DNA of 64,000 bases from Ahaetulla prasina (lineage: Eukaryota; Chordata; Lepidosauria; Squamata; Colubridae), in NCBI RefSeq assembly GCF_028640845.1, contig NC_080544.1:57178711-57242710 (forward strand), in the 5' to 3' direction. Shown here piece by piece: positions 44,881 through 58,078 of this stretch. Numbering within the stretch: position 1 is the stretch's first letter; the number at the start of each line of letters is the position of its first letter. The position numbers were made by a program, and so were the translations under genes. The notes under the pieces are model-generated. The model had not been told where the DNA came from. It did no database searches and worked only from the letters and a program-made list of their open reading frames with translations.

Positions 44881-46959
44881 TTAACATTATACTGAGCAAT
44901 AATTGCATAGCTGCTGTAATTACTGTTAATTCATAGGTACAGTAACATCTTTTTTAGAAATGCATATTTCTTTTAGATAAAATAAAATGATTATAATAAG
45001 ACTAATATAATAATAAAGCATCACAGAGCTTTGTTGATGTACTTCTTAAAAGAAAGAAGTGTGCATGTTTGTTTGTTTGTGTGTATGTGTTCGTGCACTC
45101 ATGAGTGTGTATGTATGTTTGTGTATCTGAATATGCTGTATTATTATTGAAGTTTTGTAACTGGAAAAATTGAGAGTAGGAAACCAAATCTGAAATAAAA
45201 CATCTGATGTAATGATGGAGCTTTCATTATAGCAATTCTTGGCTTCAGGAGTTAATTGGCCTTGATGAAATTGCTACAGTGTGTTGCTAACAGTTATTCA
45301 TCATAGGGCAATACACACTGATTTCTATCACAAGATGATTGCAAAACATCTGTCATTTCTTTTTGAAATCACTGTCAACTCCAGCATTTCTGGTAATACA
45401 TTTAACCCTATAAAGCAGAAATTATCAGACTTTTCTAGTCCTTAGGTATCATTCTATAATTTCATGCGATGATCTTAGGCAAATGAAATGAAATAAAATG
45501 TCAACATCTTCCATCTTCCAGAGATATCATATAAAAGTACCAACATCTTATAAGAATTCAGATTTCAAGGTTTGGTTCTCCTGTAAGATTTGGGCAATTT
45601 TTAAAATTTTCTTTCGGAAGTAAAGAAAATCTCTCTCTGTGGCCCTAAAAGTGTCAGAACGCCAACCCTTCATTTCTAGCATGAACTTTGTGACATGGGT
45701 GAAGTTCACATGGAAATCCTCGAGAGAATCCTGATAAACTGATTACAGTTATAGTTCTACACCTGAAAAAGTATTCTGGACTTGGAGGTCTTGTTTATTT
45801 TTGAAGTACATCATGCCTGAGAAAGAATAGACAAATGAGTCTATAGACACCACCTCCTCCCAATACAGTTAATGAATTCAAAAACCTTCAATGATTTAGT
45901 TTAAATGAAGGTATCTATTGCAACACTAGTCTGGACATTCAAAATGGAAGAATTTCATATTTAATTGTTTAATCTCAAGCATATTGGAGTAGATTTATCA
46001 GTATGTTTAGAAATATATGTTTCATGTTTGGTAGCCCAACAGGTTGCTAATGTTATAAAATCTATTTATTTCACTTTTCAACTGTCATTGGTAAGAATTA
46101 AAGAGAATACATGGCAAAAGCTCTGAAATAACAAGTTATTGTGAGATTCATTGTACATAGAATTTGTATTGTTTTACAGGCCAACAAATCAGTATATTTA
46201 TATTTTTAAAATTCAGGTCTGTATTTTATTTCACTAATTGACTGAGCTTTGATTCATTCAGAAAAAGAATAAATTGAGAGTAGAATATCTGATTCTCTAA
46301 TCAACATGATCAAATCACATCCATAGAAATAGTGTTGCCTTTCTTTTAGTGAAGCAAGGAAAGTATGAATTTCTGGTGAAAATCAAATGTCAAGCACTAT
46401 TACAATATTTCCGGAATAACTTGCTTAATATCAGAAGTGACACAGAAGTGGTCAATATGCACCAATATGCAGCTATGGGGGATGTTGGTTGAGAAATCCT
46501 GCTTTTCTTTATGCAACCAGCTAGCTTTTTTTTTTTTAAAGTTACATTAAATAGAAAATAGAATATCAGCCAAAAAAATATTAGGAAACCTAAAGCTAGG
46601 GTAGTTATTTTATATTGTACAATGAAAGATTAAATCCATTCTGCTAAGGAAATTAAGGAATGTCACAATAATAGCAAAAAGAAAATAAAACTACTTGTGT
46701 TTGAATGTTGCTGGCATAACTACTACTAACAGCATTGTATAGTGTTCAGTCATCAAAATCAAGTTTCAACTTATTTAAAAAGGAAGGTGGTTTGTTTGTT
46801 TTTTCTTCATTTTTTGGAACAGCTTAAGCCATTTTGGAATTCTATCTTTACTGAAAAAGATGCTAGATGCTACAGCTAATGATCCATGCAGAATTCATGA
46901 TAGGAGACAATAAATATATGTTTTCCTATAAAAATAGTATGATCCAAAGTCATTCATTC
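44881..46959. other. no recognisable feature
   Basis: AT-rich; a GT-rich low-complexity stretch at 45060-45125. Confidence 0.5.
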
Positions 46960-47306
46960 ATTTATTTTTCATTCATTTATTTGATTTTTATACCGCCCTT
47001 CTCCCGAAGGACTCAGGGCGGTGTACAGGCAAATAAAAAACAGACAAGACAATATTCTATAAAATGCAAGATTTGCATTTGCCTAAAAATTTAAAATATA
47101 TAGAAACTAAAACCCCGTTTAAAATTAATAATAAAAACTATAAAATCCATAAAATTTAAGCCAGCCCCGCGCAAATAAAAAGATGTGTCTTCAGTTCGCG
47201 GCGAAAGGTCCGAAGGTCAGGTATTTGGCGTAAACCCGGGGGAAGTTCGTTCCAGAGTGTGGGAGCCCCCACAGAGAAGGACCTTCCCCTGGGGGCCGCC
47301 AGCCGA
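46960..47306 (-). mobile_element. LINE 3' end (L2/CR1-like family)
   Basis: Minus-strand 3' UTR with hairpin (CCGCCCTTCTCCCG...GGGCGG at about 46992-47022) and the last 40 codons, cut at the GGGGGCCGCCAGCCGA block. Confidence 0.88.
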
Positions 47307-48334
47307 TAACTCCGCACTGAAGTAAATCCAGTTTCAGCAGCAGCCAGTTAAAAGAATATTTAAATTTCTGTCTGACTCAGCAGTGAAACCAAAGAACAAA
47401 GTATGGTATTAGCGTATTGTATGCTATAGTTTCACCTAATAGTGATCTAAATAAAGAGAAAAGCCATAAAAGCATTGATATGTGTCAAAGATAATGGAAA
47501 GTAGCCAACCCATTTCCAGATTGAGTAAAATCTTGCCAATTCTCACAACAATGAAATGCTCACAAGCTGGCTGACAGTGCCAGTTCTTAGATAATATTCC
47601 AAGAGACATCTCCAGACAAAAACTATATCGCAAACATGGTTTCAAGTTCATACCAAATACAAAACAAAAGCCAAGATGAATGAATATGAAACATTCCCCC
47701 CCCCCTTAAATGAAGATGATATCTGCTGCTTTTTACTAGGCAGACTGTATCCATCTGTATTGTAATGTCCCAGGTTTTCAGGCCTCTGATATAGTCCTTC
47801 CATCTTTAGAGGAACATCATTTCAAGTACCATAGTTGTTCAGGAAATTATTCAGCCCATATAGATACTATTTGCCAAAAGTATACTACAAACAGGTACAT
47901 TGTTTTTAGGTGCATAGGGAATAAATTAAAATACTGGAAACTGCTTTCAGGGAAGGCATTTATTTGCTGCATCTAGTTCTGTATTGTCTACATACTGATT
48001 GTAAGAGCTCCTCACTGTTTCAGAGATGGTCCTATTAAAATTGAATTGCATATTTGAATGTGCTACTCATTAAAATTGGAATTGTTATCATGCCAGATTT
48101 TCATGCATTATTCTGTTTGTGAATAAAAAAAGAGGAAAAACTATTTTTGTTCGTCATTTGCAAATGTTTATAATATATGTAAGTATAACTTTTTCTACTA
48201 TGTACCTTAAAAATGTATTTACTCCTGATATAGTGGTGGAATATAGTTCAGAATTGCAGGATTAATGTTAGGCACACGGAACCAAGAATGACACACACAA
48301 AGAGTTACTTCAGAGTACAGTAATTTCTTCATTA

Positions 48335-48485
48335 TGGAGCACAGTGGCACAGTGGTTAGAATGCAGTATTGCAGGCTGACTCTATCCATAGCCAAGGGTT
48401 CAATTCTGACTGGCTCAAGATTGACTCAGCCTTCCCTCCTTCCGAGGTCAGTAAGATAAAGATCCAGATTGTTGGGGGCAAAGAG
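48335..48485 (+). mobile_element. tRNA-derived SINE, 3'-truncated
   Basis: Head GTGGCACAGTGGTTAGAATG (box A), GGTTCAATTCTGACTGG (box B-like), GACTCAGCCTTCCCTCCTTC and CCAGATTGTTGGGGGCAA follow the family at 19927 and 53943. The Bov-B-like tail is missing. Confidence 0.82.
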
Positions 48486-50510
48486 CCCCTCCCTGCTGCA
48501 ACTCCCAGACTACATTTCATCACAGATACTACTTTTAAGATTATGCCTGTTGTATATACTTAAGCCTAAATTAAAACAGTACTTTGGTCAAAATTATCAT
48601 GATTATTCATGGAATATTAATTAGCCTACTAATGAATTGGCAGTTGATTCGATATTATGTAAATGGGTGACTCTTCTAATTTACAGAAATAAGTCTTATT
48701 GTATTCTACATTGCCAAGACCATATAAAAAATTTCAATTAGTCCAGCTATCATACAGCAAAGTTGCCTCTTCATTATAAAAATGGACAAATGCATTAATA
48801 TAAATTCCATCTGTGTCACCACTTTTTATCTATTAATTCCATATATTTTAATGGATTCTAAAATACATGTTGGAGACTCTGCATCCATTTAATGTTCACA
48901 ACTTTCCCAATTATGATCAATGTTATCTATGCAGTACATGCAAATGTAGGAGATATTTTTAAAATATAATTCCTAGGGAACTCAGTATGCTTTAAGGGCA
49001 TGAACTGAAGCTGTAAAGGTAAACCAGTCTATTTGAGATTAGTCCAATTTGTCTCAGTCACTTCATATGCTATTCAGAGTCACCTCAAATCATGAGATGG
49101 GTGGCATATAAAGCTAATAAACATTTAAAATGCATACATACATACTAGTTCACCTACATAGGTGCCCTCTAGCAGTTCAGACTTCAATCCCAGCATTCTT
49201 AAGGATTATGCTAAATAGAGGATATTCACATTGAGGAAAATTGCTTCATAATATGAGAAGAAGGGAACTTCATTATACAGCATGGCAAAAGCACCAATAG
49301 TATAACATCTTTGGTTTTTCAGCAGAATGGAATAAATTTACAAGCAAAATAAAGGAAAATCAAAGAAAGGTTGAGAGCTAAGATTTTATTAAAATATTAT
49401 CTTAAAAAACACAGTTGTTACAACAAACTATGTAATTTAGATTGTTTTTAAACTGACTGATATATATTTGTAGAAATAATAAACCCTTGATATCTACTCT
49501 TTCCCCAACATTTAAACATGGCATGAGACGAATTATGCAAAAGAATAGGATAATCATAAAGTAATGCTTCCTTTGGAATGCGGATCAGTGATTTCTGGGT
49601 TTTATCCAAAGTATAAGGTTAGCATAACTGGTATTTTCGACAAAGTAAACAAATTGCCATTCAACAATATTAACTAACAAATTCATTTCAGAAATATGCA
49701 GGACAAGATATTAGACATCCATAGAATTATTCTGAATACCAGATATACAACTAAGTATCCCTAAGTATTCCCTTTCTGCCTCCACTCAGTTTCATCACCT
49801 GTCCAAGAAGCTGCAATTAAGAAGAAGGTGGTCCTATATTGACTTGATTGCAAATAATACTTGTACAATAATACTTGTATTCCTTGTACAATGGGCTAGT
49901 TTTGGCTTGGGTATAATTATGCACCATATTCTGTAACAGAAGTAGTAGTCTTGCTTTGAAGGTTATATGAAATAGAGAGATTAAAAGTACAACACAGTCT
50001 CCACACTTTCCAGGATTGAAGCATAAGAGCTGCCAAATGATTCAGAATCATCCTAATATATTTTTCTGCATGCTTATTCATTCCTTTCCTATTAAGAGAC
50101 GCTTCAGTAATACCTCGTTGTCTAGAACTGGTCAGAAGTTACACAAGTAATGAATAATGCAGCAATGTTTGATTTTTGTCTTTTCTCACATCTCTTCCCT
50201 TCTAACACTCCTCTGCAACCTGCAAAGAAAGTAACCTCAATCTTTTTATTTCTAGTGTGTCTGTATTATTCCTTCAATATATAAACATTGATGGAAAGGA
50301 TTAGATTAGAAGATTTCTAAAATAAAATAGATTCAAAGCCAATTACCCGAACATAATCTTGCTCAGATGGGTATGCTAAGAATAATTACCACTGCAAGAT
50401 GAGTCCCTATTCTAGACATATTACAGAAAACTATGTAATTAAATATAGCAACCAGCTTTCATTTATCTGGCAAGCCATTCATGTTTAAAGGTTCACCTTT
50501 CCAAACTAGC
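48486..50510. other. no recognisable feature
   Basis: AT-rich; no repeat family or exon seen. Confidence 0.5.
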
Positions 50511-50514
50511 ATTC

Positions 50515-50715
50515 ATGACACAGCTATACATATGTAAGTGTTGACTGTATCCCACCTCAGGTATTGTGCCAAGTTTAAGACAACTGAAGCAGGTGCAGGT
50601 AAGACAACAAAGGTGATCAGAGGACTGAAAAATTAAGTCCTGTGAGACAAGATTAAAGGAACATGTATGTTTAGCCTTGAGAAGCCTGAAGGAGGATGTC
50701 TCATTTTCTATAAAC
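50515..50715 (+). mobile_element. old CR1-type LINE fragment
   Basis: GGTGATCAGAGGACTG (50611) and TTTAGCCTTGAGAAGCC (50670) correspond to the KVIRGL and FSLEK blocks near the C-terminus of CR1 ORF2. The text between is degraded. Edges approximate. Confidence 0.55.
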
Positions 50716-51080
50716 TCTCTAACAGCAGGAGCCCTTTAACAATACTGCCAATTTCCAAAAAGAAATGGGTTTTTTTAATTAGAAATTCTCAAGTAAAAGC
50801 TGGACAGATGCTTAATTTGGATTCCTGCACTGAGCAATTGTTTAGCATTGGTTCAGGGCAGCTGCTGTACGTGTTAGCATACATTCCACTAAACTGCATT
50901 GTTATATATTCACCAACACAACCAGTTATTGTACAAGTTGTTATCTCAAGGTTGGGATGGTGCTCAGAGTGCAATACAAATATGAAACATAGCTTTCTCA
51001 AATGAAATTAGACAAAGCTATTCCACAGTTTATATTTCTTGCCATTTAATTTAAATTTTACCATGAAGTCCACATCATTA

Positions 51081-51444
51081 AGGGACGCGGTGGGTCAGGG
51101 GCTAGGACGTTGAGCTTGTTGATCGAAAGGTCGGCAGCTCAGCGGTTCGAATCCCTAGTGCTGCCGTGTAACGGGATGAGCCCCCGTTACTTGTCCCAGC
51201 TTCTGCCAACCTAGCAGTTTCAAAAGCACGTAAAAATGCAAGTAAAAAAAATAGGGACCACCTTTGGTGGGAAGGTAACAGCGTTCCATGCACCTTTGGC
51301 GTTGAGTCATGCTGGCCACATGACTATGGAGACGTCTTCGGACAGCGCTGGCTCTTCGGCTTTGAAACAGAGATGAGCACCACCCCCTAGGGTCGGCAAC
51401 GACTAGCACCTATGTGCGAGGGGAACCTTTACATTTACCTTTTA
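51081..51444 (+). mobile_element. full-length tRNA-derived SINE
   Basis: About 364 bases with a perfect 11-base target duplication CCACATCATTA at 51070-51080 and 51445-51455. Box A-like GTGGGTCAGGGGCTAGG is near 51090. Consensus box B GGTTCGAATCC lies near 51143. The body contains GTTACTTGTCCCAGCTTCTG, GGACCACCTTTGGTGGGAAG and GACGTCTTCGGACAGCGCTG, known from a widespread squamate SINE. The tail is (TTTACC)-like. Open frames on its minus strand are meaningless. Confidence 0.92.
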
Positions 51445-51597
51445 CCACATCATTACTTTAGGGTTTCTCAATTAAGCATATTCCAACAGGCTTATTTTAA
51501 AAAAATAGAAATAAAATCAAAATCACATTCAGGTTAACAGTCTTCAAAATATATTCACATCAGTTTTAATAGTAGCAGAATCATCAATAGGTTACAG

Positions 51598-51948
51598 CAG
51601 GGGTGTCAAGGCCTGGGGACTGGATCTAGCCCAGGTAGTACTTATATCTGGTTCATGGGGCCACCCTGGAAACAGAAATGACCTGGCCCATGGTTTCTCT
51701 GCCAGTGAAAATGGAACTCACGAGGGCCCCGTGCAGCCCCCCAAGTTCCATTTTTGCTGGCAGAAGGTTGCAAGATGCCATTGTAGCTGAAAACAGAGCT
51801 CGGGAGCCTGTTTTCACTGGCAGAGCACTCAGGCCACCACAGGCACCTCCGACATGAGTGATGTCAAGCTGGCCACACCCACCCCGGCCCCCTGAAGTCA
51901 AACACAACCCTTACGCAGCCCTCAATGAAATTGAGTTTGACACTACTG
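51598..51948. mobile_element. hAT-like MITE (family B)
   Basis: Ends CAGGGGTGTCAAGG and, inverted, CAGTAGTGTCAAAC. 8-base duplications ggttacag (51590-51597) and ggttaccg (51949-51956), 7 of 8 identical. GC-rich interior with GGCCACACCCACCCC. Ends are related to family A. Confidence 0.85.
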
Positions 51949-51956
51949 GGTTACCG

Positions 51957-53940
51957 CATTTAAAATATTGTAATATTCTTCCTCAGTTCTTGATTAATAA
52001 AATGACATTATAATCTTGCAAGTCTACTCAAAAGTAATCACAAATGACGTCAATGGTATTGGTTAAGAATGTTGATATGGACTTTCAGACATGTAAATTT
52101 TCATGAGGACAACACACATGCTAGGCACAAGTAATGCTGCAAACTAATATTTTTCATTAATACTTTCTAGATACTAGAATCGCAAAGCACTTTGAATTCA
52201 TTGGGGGGAAATGCCTCTGACTTTTGCAATGCCTCCGACTTTTGCAGTGCCTAATAGCAAATTCTTAAGTTATTAGGTACTTGTTCCTAATATCACACTA
52301 TAGTTTGAAAAAAGGCAGCTGTGCAGTCCTGTGAATAGCGGCAGGTGCTTTAAGAAGTTACCAACTAGTGCCACTCATATGCTCTAAAATATGGTTCAAC
52401 CTTCAAATGGCATAAAATTGTACTAGATATTAAGCATAGTTCAGAAACCTTTCCAGAAGTTATTTACAACAGTTATTTTTTCCAAACATGGATTATGTAA
52501 TTATTGTTAAAATTACAATATTTTTGTTTTTTAATGTTGCTAAAATATTCAGCTAAATGAAATTGGGTTATTAAACATCCCCCCTCCAAAGGAGTTAATG
52601 CAATAAATATCTGCATCCAGGATTTGTTCAAGGTGACCTGATCTGTCAAAATGTAGTTCTGTCAAGCTGTAGCATTTTATAGAAATAAGGATGGAAATAA
52701 GTGTTTGATTGTTCATTTGCAAATATAAGACATACATTATTTATCAATAGCAACCTTACATCTGAAAAAGTACCAGTGAAGAAAAAGCTACTTGAAGATT
52801 ATTGAACGTTCCAAAATATTTTAGGTATTTCAAGTACTTCATAACATATAGCTTAAAGGATAAGACAATTCAAGACTATTTTTATTTGATTGCATAGTAG
52901 CCATTTTAAGTCAAGATAATAAAAAGCAGAAATCACTAAGAAAATATGTATATGGAAAAATATGTATATGGAAAATATGTATATAGATAGCTAGATAGAT
53001 ATATGGAAACCGCAAAGTTTTCTACAATGTATCAACTTTACTAAAAGCTTATTCAAGAATTATTTGTTCACCCTTCAGAGATATGCACAACGATTGCCAT
53101 TCTTTTGTTCACTCATTTGAGGTGAATATTTCACTACTTCTAAGCAAGAAAAGAGCTCTCAGGTGAAACAGAACAAAATTGCCCTGATGATGGATGTGTC
53201 GGCATGGTCTAGAAACTAAGGTAAGATATTCATTTCTTATGTTGCTCATCCATCATAAATTTCAGGTCATCCTTCAGCTTTTAATGCTCCAAATTCCAAC
53301 TTAGCATTATGCCAAAGATAATGTAAATTAGGAGGCCATCACTATTTCATAAATTTGTCTTTTAAGCAACAACTCTATAAATTAATTATTTAAACATGAC
53401 CATTTAGGGCCATAGCTGTATTAAATTAATAGCTTGAAGCACGTGTCTTTGTATTTTAGACACCTGCTTTCCCTTCAGACTCTATTCAGTTTCTTTGAGA
53501 TATGAGATATTCACATGGGAAGAACATTTGTACATAAAACCTAAAGAAGTCATCACAGTTAGACATGCAGATCCTCACTATTATCAGCAGCATCTAGATT
53601 GAGATACTATCCATTCCATAAGCCATCAAAGAACAATTATATCCTTAAATATTCAAATATTTCAATCTGTATCACTCAAAATCCACTTTCAGGATTCTCT
53701 ATCCTTAAGAATGGATACTGGTAAAGTTTGGGAATTACAAAAGATGGAAGAGAAAATATTTCACTGGACAATTTTGGATACAATTCAGAATGCTTCTTAT
53801 AACAGACAAGCACCATATAAATTCAGATATGAAGTGTGGAGTTCCTTCTTCTAATGTCTTAGGAAGAACAAACATTGATGAGAACAAACACACTGTATTC
53901 ATCAGAATAAATGAAAAATGAAGTATATTTTATTTAGAAG
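51957..53940. other. no recognisable feature
   Basis: AT-rich; short GTATATGGAAAAATAT repeats at 52947-52985. Confidence 0.5.
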
Positions 53941-53942
53941 CA

Positions 53943-54178
53943 ATAGCATTTAGGCTAATGTACTGCTTTATAGTGCTTTACATCACTCTCTAAGCTGTTT
54001 ACAGTGTCAGCATATTGCCCCAAATAATCTGGCTTCACATTTTACTGACCTCGGAAGGATGGAAGGCTGAGTCAACCTTGAGCCAGTGAGACTCGAACGG
54101 CCGAATTGCTGGCAGCCGGAAGTCAGCAGAAGAAGCCTGTAGTACTGCATTCTAACCACTAGGCCACCAGAGCTCATA
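53943..54178 (-). mobile_element. tRNA-derived SINE with Bov-B-like tail
   Basis: Minus strand: head CTCTGGTGGCCTAGTGGTTA, box B-like CGTTCGAGTCTCACTGG, GGCTCAAGGTTGACTCAGCC, CTTCCGAGGTCAGTAAAATG, tail GTAAACAGCTTAGAGAGTGA...GCTATTGCTTC. The best preserved copy of this family here. Confidence 0.87.
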
Positions 54179-54180
54179 TA

Positions 54181-55197
54181 ATAAACATATAATGCAGAAG
54201 GCATGGACAAGTTCCTTTTGTTAGGAAGCTTGGCTTGGTGGGCCCCAGGAGGTTCTGCTATGGACCCACCTTCAGGAAATTCTCTTCAAAATAACTTGGG
54301 AAATGTACAAGGACAGAGCCTGTTTCTGTATAGCAAACTTTTCTCAGCAGAAAAGAAATAAAAACTCAAGACTTTTTTCTCGTTCGTATTAAAAGGAACC
54401 ATACCATTTGTGATCAAAGTAACCTACTAAATGGGGGTAGTAAAAATACATAACTTTGAAATCAAATCAGTACATTGCCAATTGACCTTAAAACGGAGCT
54501 GATCAAGGCAGCAAAAGGATCACTTTAGCATTTTGTCATATAAGCTAACTCCATGAAGTCAATGATCTGCAAAATTATGGAGAAAATTGCAGGATTAGGA
54601 AATGATTATTTGATTGAAACTCACTTAAGAAAAGGGTTACTCCCCAGGAAGAGAAACACATCTGAAAATGTGAGAAGTCCTCGACATAAACTATTTATTG
54701 GAGAAAATCACATTTTTAGTAAGTATAGAAAAAACTGTAAAAGCAAAACGGAGACTCACCTGAGAGGAGAAATCTATACTTCTGAATGTTTATCAGTGTT
54801 TGATTTTCCAGACTCCTATTGTCTCCTAGATTTAGGTCAGCAAGTTGTACCTTAATCCATTCAATTTCTGGACATTTGAAATAGAATTTCCCCCATTCAC
54901 TATAAGATACCACCCTTCTGGTGATTAGATAAGATTCTGTAACCCTCTGAATATACAACACAATATACTGAGCTTTTGGCTGCAAACACCTTGACTACTC
55001 TTGATTCATCCGGTTATGCTGTTTTGTCATTTTATCAGTTGCTCTGTGAAGTTAATGAGGTGGAGATAGAATATAGAAACTTTTTCAAAGGCAGAACAAG
55101 TATTTGTACCTGTGTATTTTTGTTTCAAGGCCAACAGTAGCCTTCAGTGGTTTTACTGAATTTCACTGAAAGAGCTGCTTAATCTGCAGCAATCATG
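54181..55197. other. no recognised gene; one open frame with a donor-like end
   Basis: The minus open frame 54985-54716 (89 codons) contains a CTCAG|GTGAGT-like junction at about 54751-54760 but no known domain and no convincing acceptor. It does not match SorCS protein as I know it. Confidence 0.35.
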
Positions 55198-55205
55198 GTA
55201 TAGAA

Positions 55206-55871
55206 CCATGATGGTGAACCTATGGCACATGTGCCAAAGCTGGCACACAGAGCCCTCTCTGCGGGCACATAAGCTGCCACCAATTCAGCTCCACCGTGCA
55301 TGTGCGCCTCCCGCCAGCCAAATGATTTTCGGGATGGGGTAGCAGGGCGCATGTGGGAGATATGTATGCATGCAGAGATGCGCACATGTATGCGCAGGGG
55401 CCTGCATGCATGGGGGGCCTGCAGATGCATGCATGGGGATGGTGCGACACCCCCCACCCTGCAACCCATTTTTGGTCCTAGTTGTTTAATCAAAATTCAG
55501 TTAAAACTATATACTTTGAGAATATAAATACATATATACAACAGGAACAGAAAGTGCCTCACAGGAGCAAATAGAGGTAAATTCTAGAGATGCAGGAAAT
55601 GCATCACAAAACAATGGAGATGAATGCTAATGTGGAATAAAGCTGCATACAAGGCGGACATAACACCTGTAACAGTAGGGAGGCCTACTAAACCCAAAAT
55701 GGGGCAAAAGGGTTGCGCGTGCATGCGTGGGGCATGGTGGAGCAGGGGGTCATGTGCACACGTGTGGGGAGCGTGTGGGGGTTGTGTGTGCATGCACAAG
55801 GGGGGCGCATTGTATTATGGGTGCTGGCATGTGCTGAAAGCACACAACAACAAAAAGATTATCCACCACTG
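55206..55871. mobile_element. hAT-like element (family D), longer copy
   Basis: Left end CATGATGGTGAACCTATGG and right end CCACCACTG; perfect 8-base duplication gtatagaa at 55198-55205 and 55872-55879. CATGCATG/GTGTG-rich flanks as in 29364-29746. A 200-base AT-rich centre (55490-55680) is not found in the shorter copy. Confidence 0.87.
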
Positions 55872-56309
55872 GTATAGAAACTAATTGTGCCAATATTCAA
55901 CTCTTTGAATAGAAGATCTACATGATAAGCTGTCTGTTCACTCATTAACATATTTGTTTATTGAGAGGGGGTTAATATAGTGAAAAAGATAGGAATGCAA
56001 GAAAGAGATAAATCAACAATCTTATTACTTATAATTGCTTATGGTTTAGAATTATGCAATTCTAAATACTGGATCATTTTTATTGAAAATGGTGAATGAT
56101 CCTTACAGATCAAATCTAATGCACTCTACTGCTCAGAAAAATCCAAACAAGCCTTTCTTTTCCTTTGAGATAAAGCACAGCAAAGCCACCCAATAGATTT
56201 ATTTCCTTGACTACTTTTACTTGACTTGATAGCCATTTATGGCAAACCTCCCTCCCAGGCTGAAGGAAATCAACAACTGGTAGATGACCTGAATATGTTG
56301 TAGTGCAGG

Positions 56310-58078
56310 TTTGAAAGGAAACTACAGCCACCTATCTCCATAACCCCCATCTCAGACACACCAACAACAGCCAAGCCTCCTACAACTGACCCCATCCCAT
56401 TGGGTTCACAACCTCTAGTGATCACAGAAAAGGCAGTGCAAGACCTATTTCACGACAAAAGCCAGGAAAAGCTCCAGGCCCAGACAAGATAACTCCTTGC
56501 TTAAAAATCTGTGCTGACCAATTGGCCCCCGTCTTCATCCATATCTTCAATAAATCACTAGAGATGTGCTATGTTCCTTCTTGCTTCAAACGCTCTACCA
56601 TTATCCCAGTGCCGGAGAAGCCCACCATCAAGGAACTGAATGACTACAGACCAGTTGCTTTAACATCTGTAGTCATGAAAGCCTTTGAAAGGCTAGTGCT
56701 TTCTTACTTTCTTACTTACCATCATGGATCCGCTGTTAGACCCCTTGCAATTTGCATAACAAGCAAATAGATCAACAGATGATGCTGTTAATATGGCTCT
56801 GCACTACATCTTACAACATCTTGAATCTCCAAACTCCTATGTAAGGGTCCTCTTTGTAGACTTTAGTTCAGCATTCAATACCATCATTCCAGACACTCTT
56901 TTAACCAAACTAAACCAGCTACAGGTACCTGAACAGACTTGTAAGTGGATCACAAGCTTCCTAACAAATAGGAAGCAGCAGGTAAAGCTAAGCAGGATCA
57001 CTTCAGATACCTGTACAATTAGCACAGAGGCCCCCCAAGGCTTTGTGCTCTCCCTACTTCTCTTCTCTCTGTATACCAATGACTGCATCTCCAATGATCC
57101 ATCTGTTAAACTACTGAAGTTCGCAGATGACACAACAGTGATTGGTCTCATTCGAGACAATGATGAATCCGCATATAGACGTAAGGTCGAACGACTAGCC
57201 TTGTGGTGCAACCGTAACAATCTGGAACTGAACACACTCAAAACTATAGAAATGGTGGTAGACTTTAGGAGAAACCCTTCCATACTTCCACCTCTCACAA
57301 TACTTGATAACACAGTATCAACGTAGAAACCTTCAAATTTCTAGGTTCTATCATATCGTAAGATCTAAAATGGACAGCTAACATCAAAAACATTATCAAA
57401 AAAGGACAACAAAGAATGTTCTTTCTGCGCCAACTCAGAAAGCTCAAACTGCCCAAGGAGCTGCTGATCCAGTTCTACAGAGGAATTACTGACTCTGTCA
57501 TTTGCACCTCTATAACTGTCTGGTTTGGTTCTGTAACCCAACAAGACAGACACAGACTTCAGAGGATAATTAGAACTGCAGAAAAAATAATTGCTACCAA
57601 CCTGCCTTCCATTGAGGACCTTTATACTGCACGAATCAAGAAGAAGGCCATGAAAATATTTACAGATCCCTCATATCCTGGACATAAACTGTTTCAACTC
57701 CTACCCTCAAAATGACGCTATAGAGCACTGCACACCAGAACAACTAGACACAAGAACAGTTTTTTTCCGAAGGCCATCACTCTGCTAAACAAATAATTCC
57801 CTCAACACTGTCAAACTATTTAGTAAATCTACACTACTATTAATCTTTTCATCGTTTCCATCACCAATCTCTTTCCACTTATGACTGTATGACTGTAACT
57901 TTTTGTTGCTATCATTAAGGGTTAAATTGCAACCTATGACCATCATTTGTGTTGTAAATGTTGTACCTTTGATGAAGGTTTTTTTTTATGTACACTGAGA
58001 GCATATGCACCAAAACAAATTCCTTGTGTGTCCAATCACATTTGGCCAATAAAATTCTATTCTATTCTATTTTAAAAA
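56310..58078 (+). mobile_element. LINE (CR1-L3-like), reverse transcriptase and full 3' end
   Basis: Plus-strand LINE truncated before the finger region. Frames in order: 56522-56770 ([24 protein letters not shown]), 56793-57326 (FVDFSSAFNTI, the catalytic FADD at about 57120-57131, LWCNRNNLELN) and 57416-57715 (FLRQLRKLKLPKELL, SVIC, HKLFQLLP). At least two frameshifts (near 56735 and 57325) separate them, and the VPQGSVL-type box reads APQGFVL. The 3' UTR ends TGGCCAATAAAATTC followed by only about three ATTCT units. This is the same family whose tail is expanded at 33030. Confidence 0.92.

Noticed and set aside
51102..51409. Minus-strand open frames and a possible tRNA gene
   Set aside because: The region is a tRNA-derived SINE with target duplications; the tRNA fold is not kept, so no tRNA gene is called.
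54716..54985. 89-codon minus-strand frame ending in a CTCAG|GTGAGT-like donor, considered as a further host exon
   Set aside because: No acceptor, no recognisable domain and no match to SorCS protein as I know it; length is within chance.
55179..55884. Similar Cys/His-rich open frames on both strands
   Set aside because: Same low-complexity hAT family as 29364-29746.
56837..57313. 158-codon minus-strand open frame
   Set aside because: Antisense shadow of the LINE reverse transcriptase frame.
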